From: Klebsiella quasivariicola
Lineage (GTDB): Bacteria; Pseudomonadota; Gammaproteobacteria; Enterobacterales; Enterobacteriaceae
DNA length: 64,000 bases
NCBI RefSeq assembly: GCF_002269255.1
Contig: NZ_CP022823.1
Span: 3,534,001 to 3,598,000, forward strand
Reading direction: 5' to 3'
The translations under genes were made by a program, and so were the position numbers. Positions 35,564 through 43,350 of this stretch are shown here, piece after piece. Every line of letters starts with the position of its first letter. Positions within the stretch are counted from its first letter, which is position 1. Below the pieces are notes generated by a model. The model worked only from the letters and a program-made list of their open reading frames with translations. It did not search any database and was not told where the DNA came from.

Positions 35564-36067
35564 GGATAGCACCTTGCGTTGTTGGTTTACATCACACGCG
35601 TCAACATCGACGCGACTATGCGCACGAACGATTGAGGTTTGGCTTCCTTGTAAGCCATTGCTTGCCGGTAGAACTGACAACGAGTCGCGGCTACGCGCAC
35701 CGCGTACCCTGCCAAGGTGGTAATAATTCGAAGCGGAGAGAGAAAGAGTAAGAAAATCGCTGCCGGAAGCGGAGCTTCCGTGCTGAAGAGTACGGTCTGT
35801 GGTTTTACGTTGTCCGGTACGGGACCTTACCATTCGCGATCTCCATAGTGAAACGTCACACTGCCGGGAACTACCGCGTATGTAATAAGTACATCAAAAA
35901 AGATTCTTAATGCAACTTATTTTTCACAATGACGCAACAAATAGTTCTTAAGCAAGTGTAGGAGACTATCGGTCATTTGTATTACAGAAATATAACACAT
36001 GGCAGGAAATATAAGAAAAAAGAGAAAAACAGCAGAAAACGCCCTGCCCTTACGGACAGGGTCGGTA
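35564..36067 (-). promoter_or_regulatory. phoH upstream region with a possible Pho box
   Basis: These 504 bp lie between efeB and phoH. The part nearest phoH is open in frame (see phoH). It includes a hairpin near 35763-35783 (GGAAGC/GCTTCC). On the minus strand 35987-35970 reads CTGTAATACAAATGACCG, a partial match to the PhoB repeat CTGTCAT-N4-CTGTCAT; E. coli phoH is PhoB-dependent, so this is a candidate only. Confidence 0.35.
36036..36062 (-). terminator. Probable terminator of efeUOB
   Basis: On the minus strand CCCTGTCC / GGGCAGGG (one G-U) with loop GTAA is followed by CGTTTTC, directly after the efeB stop. Confidence 0.65.
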
Positions 36068-37351
36068 TCAGGCCTGCAGTAGCGACTGTCCCAAATAGTG
36101 TTTTTCATCCACTACGCCGGGTAAAACAAAGAAGTAGCCCCCGCCGATGGGTTTGACGTACTCCTCCAGCGCCTCGCCGTTAAGCCGTTTCTGCACCGTC
36201 AGAAACCCCTTTTCCAGATCGTGCTGATAGCAAACGAATAACAGCCCCATATCCAGTTGTCCGGCATTAGTGACTCCCAGCGAATAGCTGTAGCCGCGGC
36301 GCATCATCAGGCTGGACTGGGTTTCCGGCGTGCGGGGATTGGCCAGACGAATATGGCTATCCAGCGCAATGACTTCGCCGTTAGGATCTTTACTGTAATC
36401 GGGGGTATCGTGTTCGTTTTTCATCCCCAGCGGCGCACCGCTGTGTTTGTCGCGGCCAAAGATGGTCTGCTGCTCTTTGAGCGGCGTCCGGTCCCAGAAC
36501 TCGACGTGAAACTGGATGATGCGCGCCGCCTGATAGCTGCCGCCCACGGTCCAGGCCGGCTCGTCCTGATCGGCTGTCACCCACACGACGTTATCCATCA
36601 GCGCGCTGTCGTCGCTCGCCGGGTTAGCAGTACCATCTTTAAAACCCAGCAGATTGATGGGAGTCTCTTTGCCTTTACTGCGCGCCGCGCTGTCGGAGAT
36701 AAACCCTTCCCGCTTCCAGCGCACGCTCAGCAGATCCGGCGTATGTTTGATGACATCACGCAGGGCATGGATCACCGTATCCTGGGTATTGGCGCAGATC
36801 TGCAGCAGCAGGTCGCCATGGCACAGGGCGGCATCCAGCGAATCGTTGGGGAAGCGGGTCATCGGCTGCAGCTTTTTCGGCGCTTTATCCGCCAGGCCAA
36901 AACGCTCATCAAACAGCGAATGGCCGACCGAGACGGTCATGGTCAGGTTATCCGGGGCAATCCACGGCCCCAGGATGCCGGAATCCATCGGCGGCAGCCG
37001 CGGATTGGGTGTGTCCGGCGCCGGGCCGCCCTGGGTTAAAAAGGCGATACGCTGGGTCAGCAGTCGAAACAGACGCTCGAGGTCGGCTTTATCGGCCGCC
37101 AGCACATCGAAGGCCACCAGCATCATCGAAGCCTGCTGCGGCGTCAGAATGCCCGCCTGATGCCGGCCATAGAATGGCTGCTTTTCCTGGCGCGCGTCGG
37201 GTGTGAGCGTCCCCGGAGAACTTTCCGCTTTTGCCGCATGCGCTACCGGGCAGCCGCCGGTGATGGCCAGCGCGCCGCCAAGCGCGCCGATCCCTTTCAG
37301 TAAGCGACGACGTGACGGCTCGTTCACGTCGTGGGGTTTCTGCTGTGCCAT
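36068..37351 (-). CDS. efeB: Deferrochelatase/peroxidase EfeB
   Basis: EfeB is a periplasmic haem-dependent DyP-type peroxidase of the EfeUOB ferrous-iron system. The 427-residue precursor has a Tat signal (SRRRLLKGIGALGGALAITGG). The distal motif NLLGFKDGTANP (GxxDG) and the proximal His in SHIRLANPRTPE mark the DyP fold. It follows efeO by 4 bp. Length is as expected (423 in E. coli). Confidence 0.95.
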   Translation of the reverse strand: MAQQKPHDVNEPSRRRLLKGIGALGGALAITGGCPVAHAAKAESSPGTLTPDARQEKQPFYGRHQAGILTPQQASMMLVAFDVLAADKADLERLFRLLTQRIAFLTQGGPAPDTPNPRLPPMDSGILGPWIAPDNLTMTVSVGHSLFDERFGLADKAPKKLQPMTRFPNDSLDAALCHGDLLLQICANTQDTVIHALRDVIKHTPDLLSVRWKREGFISDSAARSKGKETPINLLGFKDGTANPASDDSALMDNVVWVTADQDEPAWTVGGSYQAARIIQFHVEFWDRTPLKEQQTIFGRDKHSGAPLGMKNEHDTPDYSKDPNGEVIALDSHIRLANPRTPETQSSLMMRRGYSYSLGVTNAGQLDMGLLFVCYQHDLEKGFLTVQKRLNGEALEEYVKPIGGGYFFVLPGVVDEKHYLGQSLLQA

Positions 37352-37355
37352 CGAC

Positions 37356-38483
37356 TTAGTCCAGCCCCAGGATCCCGCGCAGCTGAGCCAGATCTTCCGC
37401 CAGGGTGGTGATCGGCCCTTTCAGCGCATTACGGTCAGCGGTGGTCAGCTTATCGTAGGTCTCGAAACCGTCTTTGGTGCGATATTTGCTGAGGATGCTG
37501 TCCACTTTCTTAAAGTTGGCGTCCACTTTCGCCAGCAGCGCGCTGTTCTCTTTTTGCAGCTGCGGGCGCAGCAGGTCGACAATTTTCTGCGCGCCGTCAA
37601 TGTTGGCCTGGAAGTCCCACAGATCGGTATGGCTGTAGCGATCTTCTTCACCGCTGATCTTGCTGGCCGCGACTTCCTCAATTAATCCTGCCGCGCCGCC
37701 CACCACTTTTGATGGCGGGAATGCCAGCTCGCTGATGCGTTTTTGCAGCTCCAGCACATCGCTGTTCAGCTGATCGGCATATTTTTCCATGCCCTTGACG
37801 CTGTTATCGCCAAACAGCGCTTTTTCCAGACGGTGGAAACCGGTGAATTTCGGATCTTCTGCTTTTTTCTCGAAGTCGTCTTCGCGGGCGTCGATGCTTC
37901 CGTCAAGATCAGAGAACAGCTCGGCAATGGGCTCGATGCGCTCGTAGTGCTGACGGGTTGGGGCGTACAGGGCTTTCGCTTTTTCGATATCGCCGGCTTT
38001 CACCGCGTCGGTAAAGGCTTTAGTACCGCTGACCAGCTGCGCGGTTTCCGCCGTCACATAGGTTTTATAAGCGGTGATCGCTTCGCCGAGGCTCAGCACC
38101 GCATCGGCTTTCGCCGCGTCTTTGGTGGCGGCGCCGGTAACGATAAGTTTGCCTTTCGGGTTGGTGAGCAGGCCGCAGGTCATGTCATATTCACCCGGCT
38201 GCAGGTTCGCGGTGAGCTTCTGGGTAAAGCCCGGCGCGATGTTTTCACGCTCTTCCACCACCATCACCCCTTTCAGAATCTCCCACTCCAGCGCTTTCTG
38301 GCTGTGGTTCTGAATAATAAACTGGGTTTTGCCCGCATTAACGGTTACCTGCATCGGCTCGCACTGTTTATCATTGACAGTGACTTTCACCTGCGGGATA
38401 TCCGCAGCCTGAGCACCGAATGCAGAGCTGAGCAGCGCGGCCACAGTCACCCGCAGCGCATTACGGCGAAAATGAATCATCAT
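37356..38483 (-). CDS. efeO: Iron uptake periplasmic protein EfeO
   Basis: EfeO is the periplasmic partner of EfeU. The 375-residue precursor has a signal peptide (MMIHFRRNALRVTVAALLSSAFGAQA, cleavage after AQA), an N-terminal cupredoxin-like domain (PQVKVTVNDKQCEPMQVTVN) and a C-terminal M75 imelysin-type domain with an HxxE metal motif (GFHRLEKALFGD). The start two codons into the open frame matches E. coli length (375). Confidence 0.95.
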   Translation of the reverse strand: MMIHFRRNALRVTVAALLSSAFGAQAADIPQVKVTVNDKQCEPMQVTVNAGKTQFIIQNHSQKALEWEILKGVMVVEERENIAPGFTQKLTANLQPGEYDMTCGLLTNPKGKLIVTGAATKDAAKADAVLSLGEAITAYKTYVTAETAQLVSGTKAFTDAVKAGDIEKAKALYAPTRQHYERIEPIAELFSDLDGSIDAREDDFEKKAEDPKFTGFHRLEKALFGDNSVKGMEKYADQLNSDVLELQKRISELAFPPSKVVGGAAGLIEEVAASKISGEEDRYSHTDLWDFQANIDGAQKIVDLLRPQLQKENSALLAKVDANFKKVDSILSKYRTKDGFETYDKLTTADRNALKGPITTLAEDLAQLRGILGLD

Positions 38484-38534
38484 GATCATCCCTTTCGGTA
38501 AGTAGAGTGTCGCTTATAAGCTCGCAGCGCCCGA

Positions 38535-39365
38535 TCAGGCGGCCCGCGAGGCAGTCGTATTATTCCGCGGCGGCAGGGCAAACATCACCAGCGCCGGGAT
38601 CAGGTAAAGCAGATAAACAGTCACTTCGCTGACGCTCGGGGCCTCCTGGTAGCCAAAGATCCCCTCCAGCAGCGTGCCGAACAGCGTATGCGTTGACAGC
38701 ACGTTACTCAGATCGAAGGCGGTATCCTGGAACAGGTTCCACAGGCCGGCCTCGTGGAAAGCGCGGATCGCCCCCGCGGCCAGGCCAGCGGCCACCAGCA
38801 GGATAAACAGGCTGGTCCATTTGAAGAACACACCGAGGTTGAGGCGGATACCGCCCCAGTAGAGCAGGAAGCCCAGCACAATCGCCGTTGCCAGACCCAG
38901 CAACGCCCCCAGCGGCGGCCAGATGCCAACGTCCTGCTGGAATGCCGCCAGCAGAAAGAAGACCGACTCCAGCCCCTCACGGGCAACCGCGAAAAAGACC
39001 ATCATCACCAGCGCCCAGCCATGGTGATTGCCGCGCTGCAGCGCCTTGTCCACGGCCTGCTCCAGCTGCTGTTTGACGTTGCGCGAAACATTGCGCATCC
39101 AGAAGACCATCCACGTCAGGATCACCACCGCGATGACCGCGACGATCCCTTCGAACAGTTCCTGTTCGCGCTGAGGAAATTCACCGGTGGTTTCGTTGAT
39201 AAAAATGCCTAAGCCAAGACACAGCGCCGCTGCGAGGATCACGCCAATCCACATCACGGCAATCCAGTTTCCGCGCTGGGTGCGTTTCAGATAGCTGGCG
39301 ATCAGGCTGACAATCAGCGCAGCCTCAAGGCCTTCGCGTAACATAATGAGAAATGGGACAAACAT
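38535..39365 (-). CDS. efeU: Ferrous iron permease EfeU
   Basis: EfeU is the inner-membrane iron permease of the FTR1/OfeT family. The 276-residue protein has seven hydrophobic segments and two REGLE iron motifs (LREGLEAALIVSL near residue 10 and AREGLESVFFLLA near 139). In E. coli K-12 this gene is split by a frameshift; here it is full length, so the efeUOB system should work. It is the first gene of the operon, with a Fur box upstream. Confidence 0.95.
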   Translation of the reverse strand: MFVPFLIMLREGLEAALIVSLIASYLKRTQRGNWIAVMWIGVILAAALCLGLGIFINETTGEFPQREQELFEGIVAVIAVVILTWMVFWMRNVSRNVKQQLEQAVDKALQRGNHHGWALVMMVFFAVAREGLESVFFLLAAFQQDVGIWPPLGALLGLATAIVLGFLLYWGGIRLNLGVFFKWTSLFILLVAAGLAAGAIRAFHEAGLWNLFQDTAFDLSNVLSTHTLFGTLLEGIFGYQEAPSVSEVTVYLLYLIPALVMFALPPRNNTTASRAA

Positions 39366-39422
39366 GCCAACACCCTTAAATGTAAATCACCGTCAACGAA
39401 TGCAAAAACAGGTAATATTTAT

Positions 39423-39441
39423 GATAGTGATTATCATTACA
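39423..39441 (-). promoter_or_regulatory. Fur box upstream of efeUOB
   Basis: GATAGTGATTATCATTACA matches the 19-bp Fur consensus GATAATGATAATCATTATC at 15 positions. It is 58 bp before efeU, in agreement with Fur repression of efeUOB in E. coli. Confidence 0.88.
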
Positions 39442-39635
39442 ATACTCAGAAACACAAGCGAAATGTGCAGAGAATGATGACTAGTTGTAAATAAATTGCT
39501 GACAAATAATGACTTGCGAAAATATTCGCCTGTTATGAAGGAAAAGAATAAGCAAAGGATTTTTTACGCCAGATATTTACCCGCCGCGGCGGCTATGGCT
39601 AAATGGCGGCCTTATTGACCTGCGAAAAGAACAAC

Positions 39636-40820
39636 ATGACTGCACTTTTTCATTTCCTGCTGGCGCTGGTGGTGATCCTCGCCCTGGCCTGGCTTGTCAG
39701 CTATGACAGACAAAAAATTCGTATTCGTTATATTCTCCAGTTGATTATTATCGAAATAGCGCTTGTCTTCTTTTTCCTGCACGCCGAAAGCGGCCTGTGG
39801 CTGGTAAAAAATATTTCCGGCTTTTTTGCTTCACTGTTAGGTTTCGCCGCCGAAGGAACCAATTTCGTGTTTGGCGGCATGAGTGAAAAAGGGTTAGCCT
39901 TTATTTTCCTGGGCGTCCTGTGTCCGATTGTGTTTATTTCCGCGCTGATTGGTATTCTTCAGCACTGGCGGATCCTGCCGATTTTTATTCGGGTGATTGG
40001 TACCCTGTTATCAAAAGTAAACGGCATGGGTAAGCTGGAATCTTTCAACGCCGTCAGCTCGCTGATCCTCGGCCAGTCGGAGAATTTCATCGCCTACAAG
40101 GGCGTACTGGGCGACCTCTCCTCACGCCGACTGTTCACCATGGCGGCGACGGCCATGTCGACCGTATCGCTGTCGATTGTCGGCGCCTATATGACCATGC
40201 TGGACGCCAAATATGTCGTCGCGGCGCTGATCCTCAATATGTTCAGCACCTTTATCGTGCTGTCGGTGATTAACCCGACGCGGCCGGGCAGCGAGCAGGA
40301 AATAAAACTCGAGAAGCTACACGAATCGCAGAGTTTCTTTGAAATGCTCGGGGAATATATTCTGGCCGGCTTTAAAGTGGCGATGATTATTCTGGCGATG
40401 CTGATCGGTTTTATCGCTCTGATCAGCGCCATTAACGCGCTGTTCGCCACCCTGTTTGGTCTCAGCTTCCAGCAGATCCTCGGCTACGTCTTCTACCCGC
40501 TGGCGTGGCTTATCGGCATCCCGCTGAGCGATGCGCTGAACGCCGGCAGTATTATGGCCACCAAGCTGGTCGCGAACGAATTTGTGGCGATGATTGAGCT
40601 ACAAAAGATTGCCGCCAGCATGACCCCTCGCGGGCTCGGCATTCTCTCGGTATTCCTGGTGTCGTTTGCTAACTTTGCCTCGATCGGCATTATCGCCGGA
40701 GCGATCAAAGGCCTGAATGAACCCCAGGGCAATATCGTCTCCCGCTTCGGCCTGCGGCTGGTGTATAGCGCCACGCTGGTGAGCCTGCTTTCCGCCAGCT
40801 TCGCCGGGCTGGTGCTGTAA
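39636..40820 (+). CDS. NupC-family nucleoside:H+ symporter
   Basis: A 394-residue concentrative nucleoside transporter. It keeps the NupC core: LCPIVFISALIGILQH, LLSKVNGMGKLESFNAVSS, LILGQSENFIAYK, SIMATKLVANEFVAM. It is close to E. coli NupC but clearly a paralogue, and no such gene stands between efeU and putP in E. coli. ATG at 39636 (MTALFHFLLALVVILALAWL) agrees with the NupC N-terminus. Which nucleosides it takes cannot be told. Confidence 0.88.
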   Translation: MTALFHFLLALVVILALAWLVSYDRQKIRIRYILQLIIIEIALVFFFLHAESGLWLVKNISGFFASLLGFAAEGTNFVFGGMSEKGLAFIFLGVLCPIVFISALIGILQHWRILPIFIRVIGTLLSKVNGMGKLESFNAVSSLILGQSENFIAYKGVLGDLSSRRLFTMAATAMSTVSLSIVGAYMTMLDAKYVVAALILNMFSTFIVLSVINPTRPGSEQEIKLEKLHESQSFFEMLGEYILAGFKVAMIILAMLIGFIALISAINALFATLFGLSFQQILGYVFYPLAWLIGIPLSDALNAGSIMATKLVANEFVAMIELQKIAASMTPRGLGILSVFLVSFANFASIGIIAGAIKGLNEPQGNIVSRFGLRLVYSATLVSLLSASFAGLVL

Positions 40821-40823
40821 GAC

Positions 40824-40849
40824 AAACGGCGGGGCTGCCCCCGCCGTTT
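40824..40849. terminator. Bidirectional terminator between the nucleoside transporter and a lipoprotein gene
   Basis: Perfect 11-bp stem AAACGGCGGGG / CCCCGCCGTTT between convergent genes, starting 3 bp after the transporter stop. Confidence 0.85.
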
Positions 40850-40851
40850 AC

Positions 40852-41286
40852 TCAGAACTGCACGCAGACCGGCTGGTCGACACGCATTACCGATTCCTGC
40901 GCGAAGCGTGATTTATAGCCCTGGCGCAGGGCTTCAATACCGGCCTCGCTCTGCGCGTCATGCCCATGGATCACCATCAGCGCCTTGCTCTGCTCCCGCA
41001 CTACCTGACCATTCTGGCCCAGCCACTGACCGCGGGCATCAAACACCGTCAGCCCATCGCGAAAACGCGGCGTCACGTCGCGGTCGACAAACTGCTGCCA
41101 CTCTTCAGCAGTGATGTCTTTCCCCGCCGGGCGGCTCAGGCCGAAATAAAGCGTGGTTTGCACCATGGACCGATCCGCCGGGCAGGCGCCGGGCTTCGCC
41201 GCGCGGGTCGACGAACTTTCCCCCGCCACGCAGCCGCTGAGTAACCCTGCCAGCACCAGCGCCATTGCACCCTGTCTGAACGTCAT
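40852..41286 (-). CDS. DUF3574 lipoprotein
   Basis: A 144-residue putative lipoprotein. The signal peptide MTFRQGAMALVLAGLLSGC ends in a lipobox (LSGC). The body with TTLYFGLSRPAGKDITAEEW and VTPRFRDGLTVFDARGQW is the DUF3574 pattern. GAGGAT precedes the ATG at 41286; the ATG five codons upstream has no ribosome site. The function is unknown. E. coli has no gene at this place. Confidence 0.82.
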   Translation of the reverse strand: MTFRQGAMALVLAGLLSGCVAGESSSTRAAKPGACPADRSMVQTTLYFGLSRPAGKDITAEEWQQFVDRDVTPRFRDGLTVFDARGQWLGQNGQVVREQSKALMVIHGHDAQSEAGIEALRQGYKSRFAQESVMRVDQPVCVQF

Positions 41287-41378
41287 CTTTGCTATCCTCA
41301 TTGTTATTAGTCAGGAAATATCAGCGGATTTTCAAATAATTAGCAAGGGTTATAATATTCCAGCCCGGCAACAGGCAC

Positions 41379-41402
41379 AAAAAAGCCCGCCAGCGGCGGG
41401 CT
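41379..41402 (-). terminator. Terminator of putP
   Basis: Stem AGCCCGCC / GGCGGGCT, loop GCT, followed on the minus strand by TTTTTT, about 20 bp after the putP stop. Confidence 0.9.
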
Positions 41403-41420
41403 CGTGAACGTCAGATGATC

Positions 41421-42929
41421 TTATTCAGCCGTGGCACGTACCGGCGCCGGCGTATGGTAGTGGGCATCCGCTTCGGCGAAGCGCTGCTGCATGCTGGCCG
41501 ACGGCGCTTTATCCAGCAGGCTGAAGACCACAATTCCCAGGCTACCGAAGATAAAGCCCGGAATAATTTCATACAGGCCCAGCCAGCCAAATTGCTTCCA
41601 GACGATCACGGTCAGGGCGCCAATCACCATCCCGGCCAGCGCGCCGTTACGGGTCATGCGTGACCACATCACCGAGAACAGGACCACCGGGCCAAAGGCG
41701 GCGCCGAAGCCAGCCCAGGCGTAGCTCACCAGACCCAGCACGCGGTTTTCCGGATTGGCCGCCAGGGCAATCGCCACCAGAGCCACCACCAGCACCATCA
41801 TACGGCCCACCCACACCAGCTCTTTCTGGCCGGCGTTTTTGCGCAGGAACGCTTTATACAGGTCTTCGGTAATTGCGCTGGAGCAGACCAGCAGCTGACA
41901 GCTCAGGGTGGACATCACCGCCGCCAGAATCGCCGACAGCAGGATCCCGGCAATCCACGGGTTAAACAGGATTTGCGCCAGTTCGATAAACACGCGCTCG
42001 GCGTTCTGGTTCACCGCGCCCGCCAGGCTCGGGTTGTTATTGAAGTAGGCGATACCAAAGAAGCCGACCGCCACCGCACCCGCCAGGCACAGGATCATCC
42101 AGGTCATACTGATGCGACGCGCGTGAACGATACTGTGGTGCGAATCCGCCGCCATAAAGCGCGCCAGAATATGCGGCTGGCCGAAATAGCCCAGTCCCCA
42201 GCCCATCAGCGAAATAATCGCCACGAAGTTCAGCCCTTTAAGCATGTCGATATTTTCGATGCTCTTTTGCTTAATGACTTCCAGCGAATCACCAAAGCCG
42301 CCGACGGAAATAATGACGATCACCGGGGTGAGGATCAGGGCAAAAATCATCAGGCTGGCCTGCACGGTATCGGTCCAGCTGACGGCGAGGAAGCCGCCGA
42401 CGAAAGTATAGATAATCGTTGCCGCCGCCCCGGCCCACAGCGCGGTTTCATAACTCATACCGAAGGTGCTTTCAAACAGACGCGCCCCCGCCACAATTCC
42501 CGAGGCACAATAGATGGTAAAGAACAGCAGAATAACCAGCGCCGAAATAATTCTCAGCACCCGGCTTTTATCTTCAAAACGGCCGGTAAAATAATCGGGC
42601 AGCGTCAGGGCGTTATTATTCACCTCGGTATGCACGCGCAGGCGACCGGCCACCAGCTTCCAGTTAATCCACGCCCCCAGCGTTAAGCCAATGGCGATCC
42701 AGCTTTCGGAAATCCCGGAGAGGAAAATCGCCCCCGGCAGGCCCATCAGCAGCCAGCCGCTCATATCCGACGCCCCTGCGGAAAGCGCGGTCACAAATGG
42801 CCCCAGACTTCTTCCCCCAAGAATATAATCATCGAAGTTTTTGGTCGAACGCCAGGCAATAAACCCTATCAATACCATACCAAAAATATAAACAATAAAT
42901 GTCACCAGCATCGGTGTGCTAATAGCCAT
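41421..42929 (-). CDS. putP: Sodium/proline symporter PutP
   Basis: PutP imports proline with Na+ (SSS family). The 502-residue protein starts MAISTPMLVTFIVYIFGMVLIG and has about 13 membrane segments; LSAGASDMSGWLLMGLPGA and SAILAAVMSTLSCQLLVCSS hold the Na+/proline-site residues. Length equals E. coli. It is divergent from putA across a 421-bp control region with PutA operators. Confidence 0.96.
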   Translation of the reverse strand: MAISTPMLVTFIVYIFGMVLIGFIAWRSTKNFDDYILGGRSLGPFVTALSAGASDMSGWLLMGLPGAIFLSGISESWIAIGLTLGAWINWKLVAGRLRVHTEVNNNALTLPDYFTGRFEDKSRVLRIISALVILLFFTIYCASGIVAGARLFESTFGMSYETALWAGAAATIIYTFVGGFLAVSWTDTVQASLMIFALILTPVIVIISVGGFGDSLEVIKQKSIENIDMLKGLNFVAIISLMGWGLGYFGQPHILARFMAADSHHSIVHARRISMTWMILCLAGAVAVGFFGIAYFNNNPSLAGAVNQNAERVFIELAQILFNPWIAGILLSAILAAVMSTLSCQLLVCSSAITEDLYKAFLRKNAGQKELVWVGRMMVLVVALVAIALAANPENRVLGLVSYAWAGFGAAFGPVVLFSVMWSRMTRNGALAGMVIGALTVIVWKQFGWLGLYEIIPGFIFGSLGIVVFSLLDKAPSASMQQRFAEADAHYHTPAPVRATAE

Positions 42930-43350
42930 GCAAAGTCTCCAGAATTTTTATCGACAGCGTCCAACTTCGTCGTTTTTTTCCACTACCGGAACGGGGTAAT
43001 GGCGCATTGTTTAATTGGGCGACCGTATCCTGACGGAAGCTTCGGTTTTTCACAAATGATTTAACACAGCATTTACACGAAAACCCGACAGCGCAAAACG
43101 TCAATTTATGAGAGGTTGCACTCTCTCACGTTTTTAAAGGTTGCACCAAACAAAAGTGTTAACTCACGCATACAAATACCCTATGAGCACGGGGTTAAAA
43201 TTCTGCTATTTTAGGTGTTATTTTTAACAAATCCGCCATTTCACGGCTTGCGTCACAAGCCATAATTAACAAGGTTGCACAAAGTTGCAACATAGTGGAT
43301 ATTTCCCTGCAACCGCATAAGCCTAACGATAAATGACAGGAGTTCTGAGC
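42930..43350. promoter_or_regulatory. put control region with five GTTGCA PutA operators
   Basis: The putP-putA gap contains GTTGCA at 43115, 43140, 43274 and 43284 on the plus strand and TGCAAC at 43308 (with a further overlapping TGCAAC at 43286). PutA represses both genes by binding GTTGCA-type sites through its ribbon-helix-helix domain in E. coli, where five operators are described; the number and spread here agree. The rest of the region is AT-rich and must hold both promoters. Confidence 0.88.

Noticed and set aside
39636..40820. Calling the nucleoside transporter nupC
   Set aside because: It is close to NupC but diverges over the length and stands at a non-NupC locus; a paralogue is more likely, so no symbol is given.
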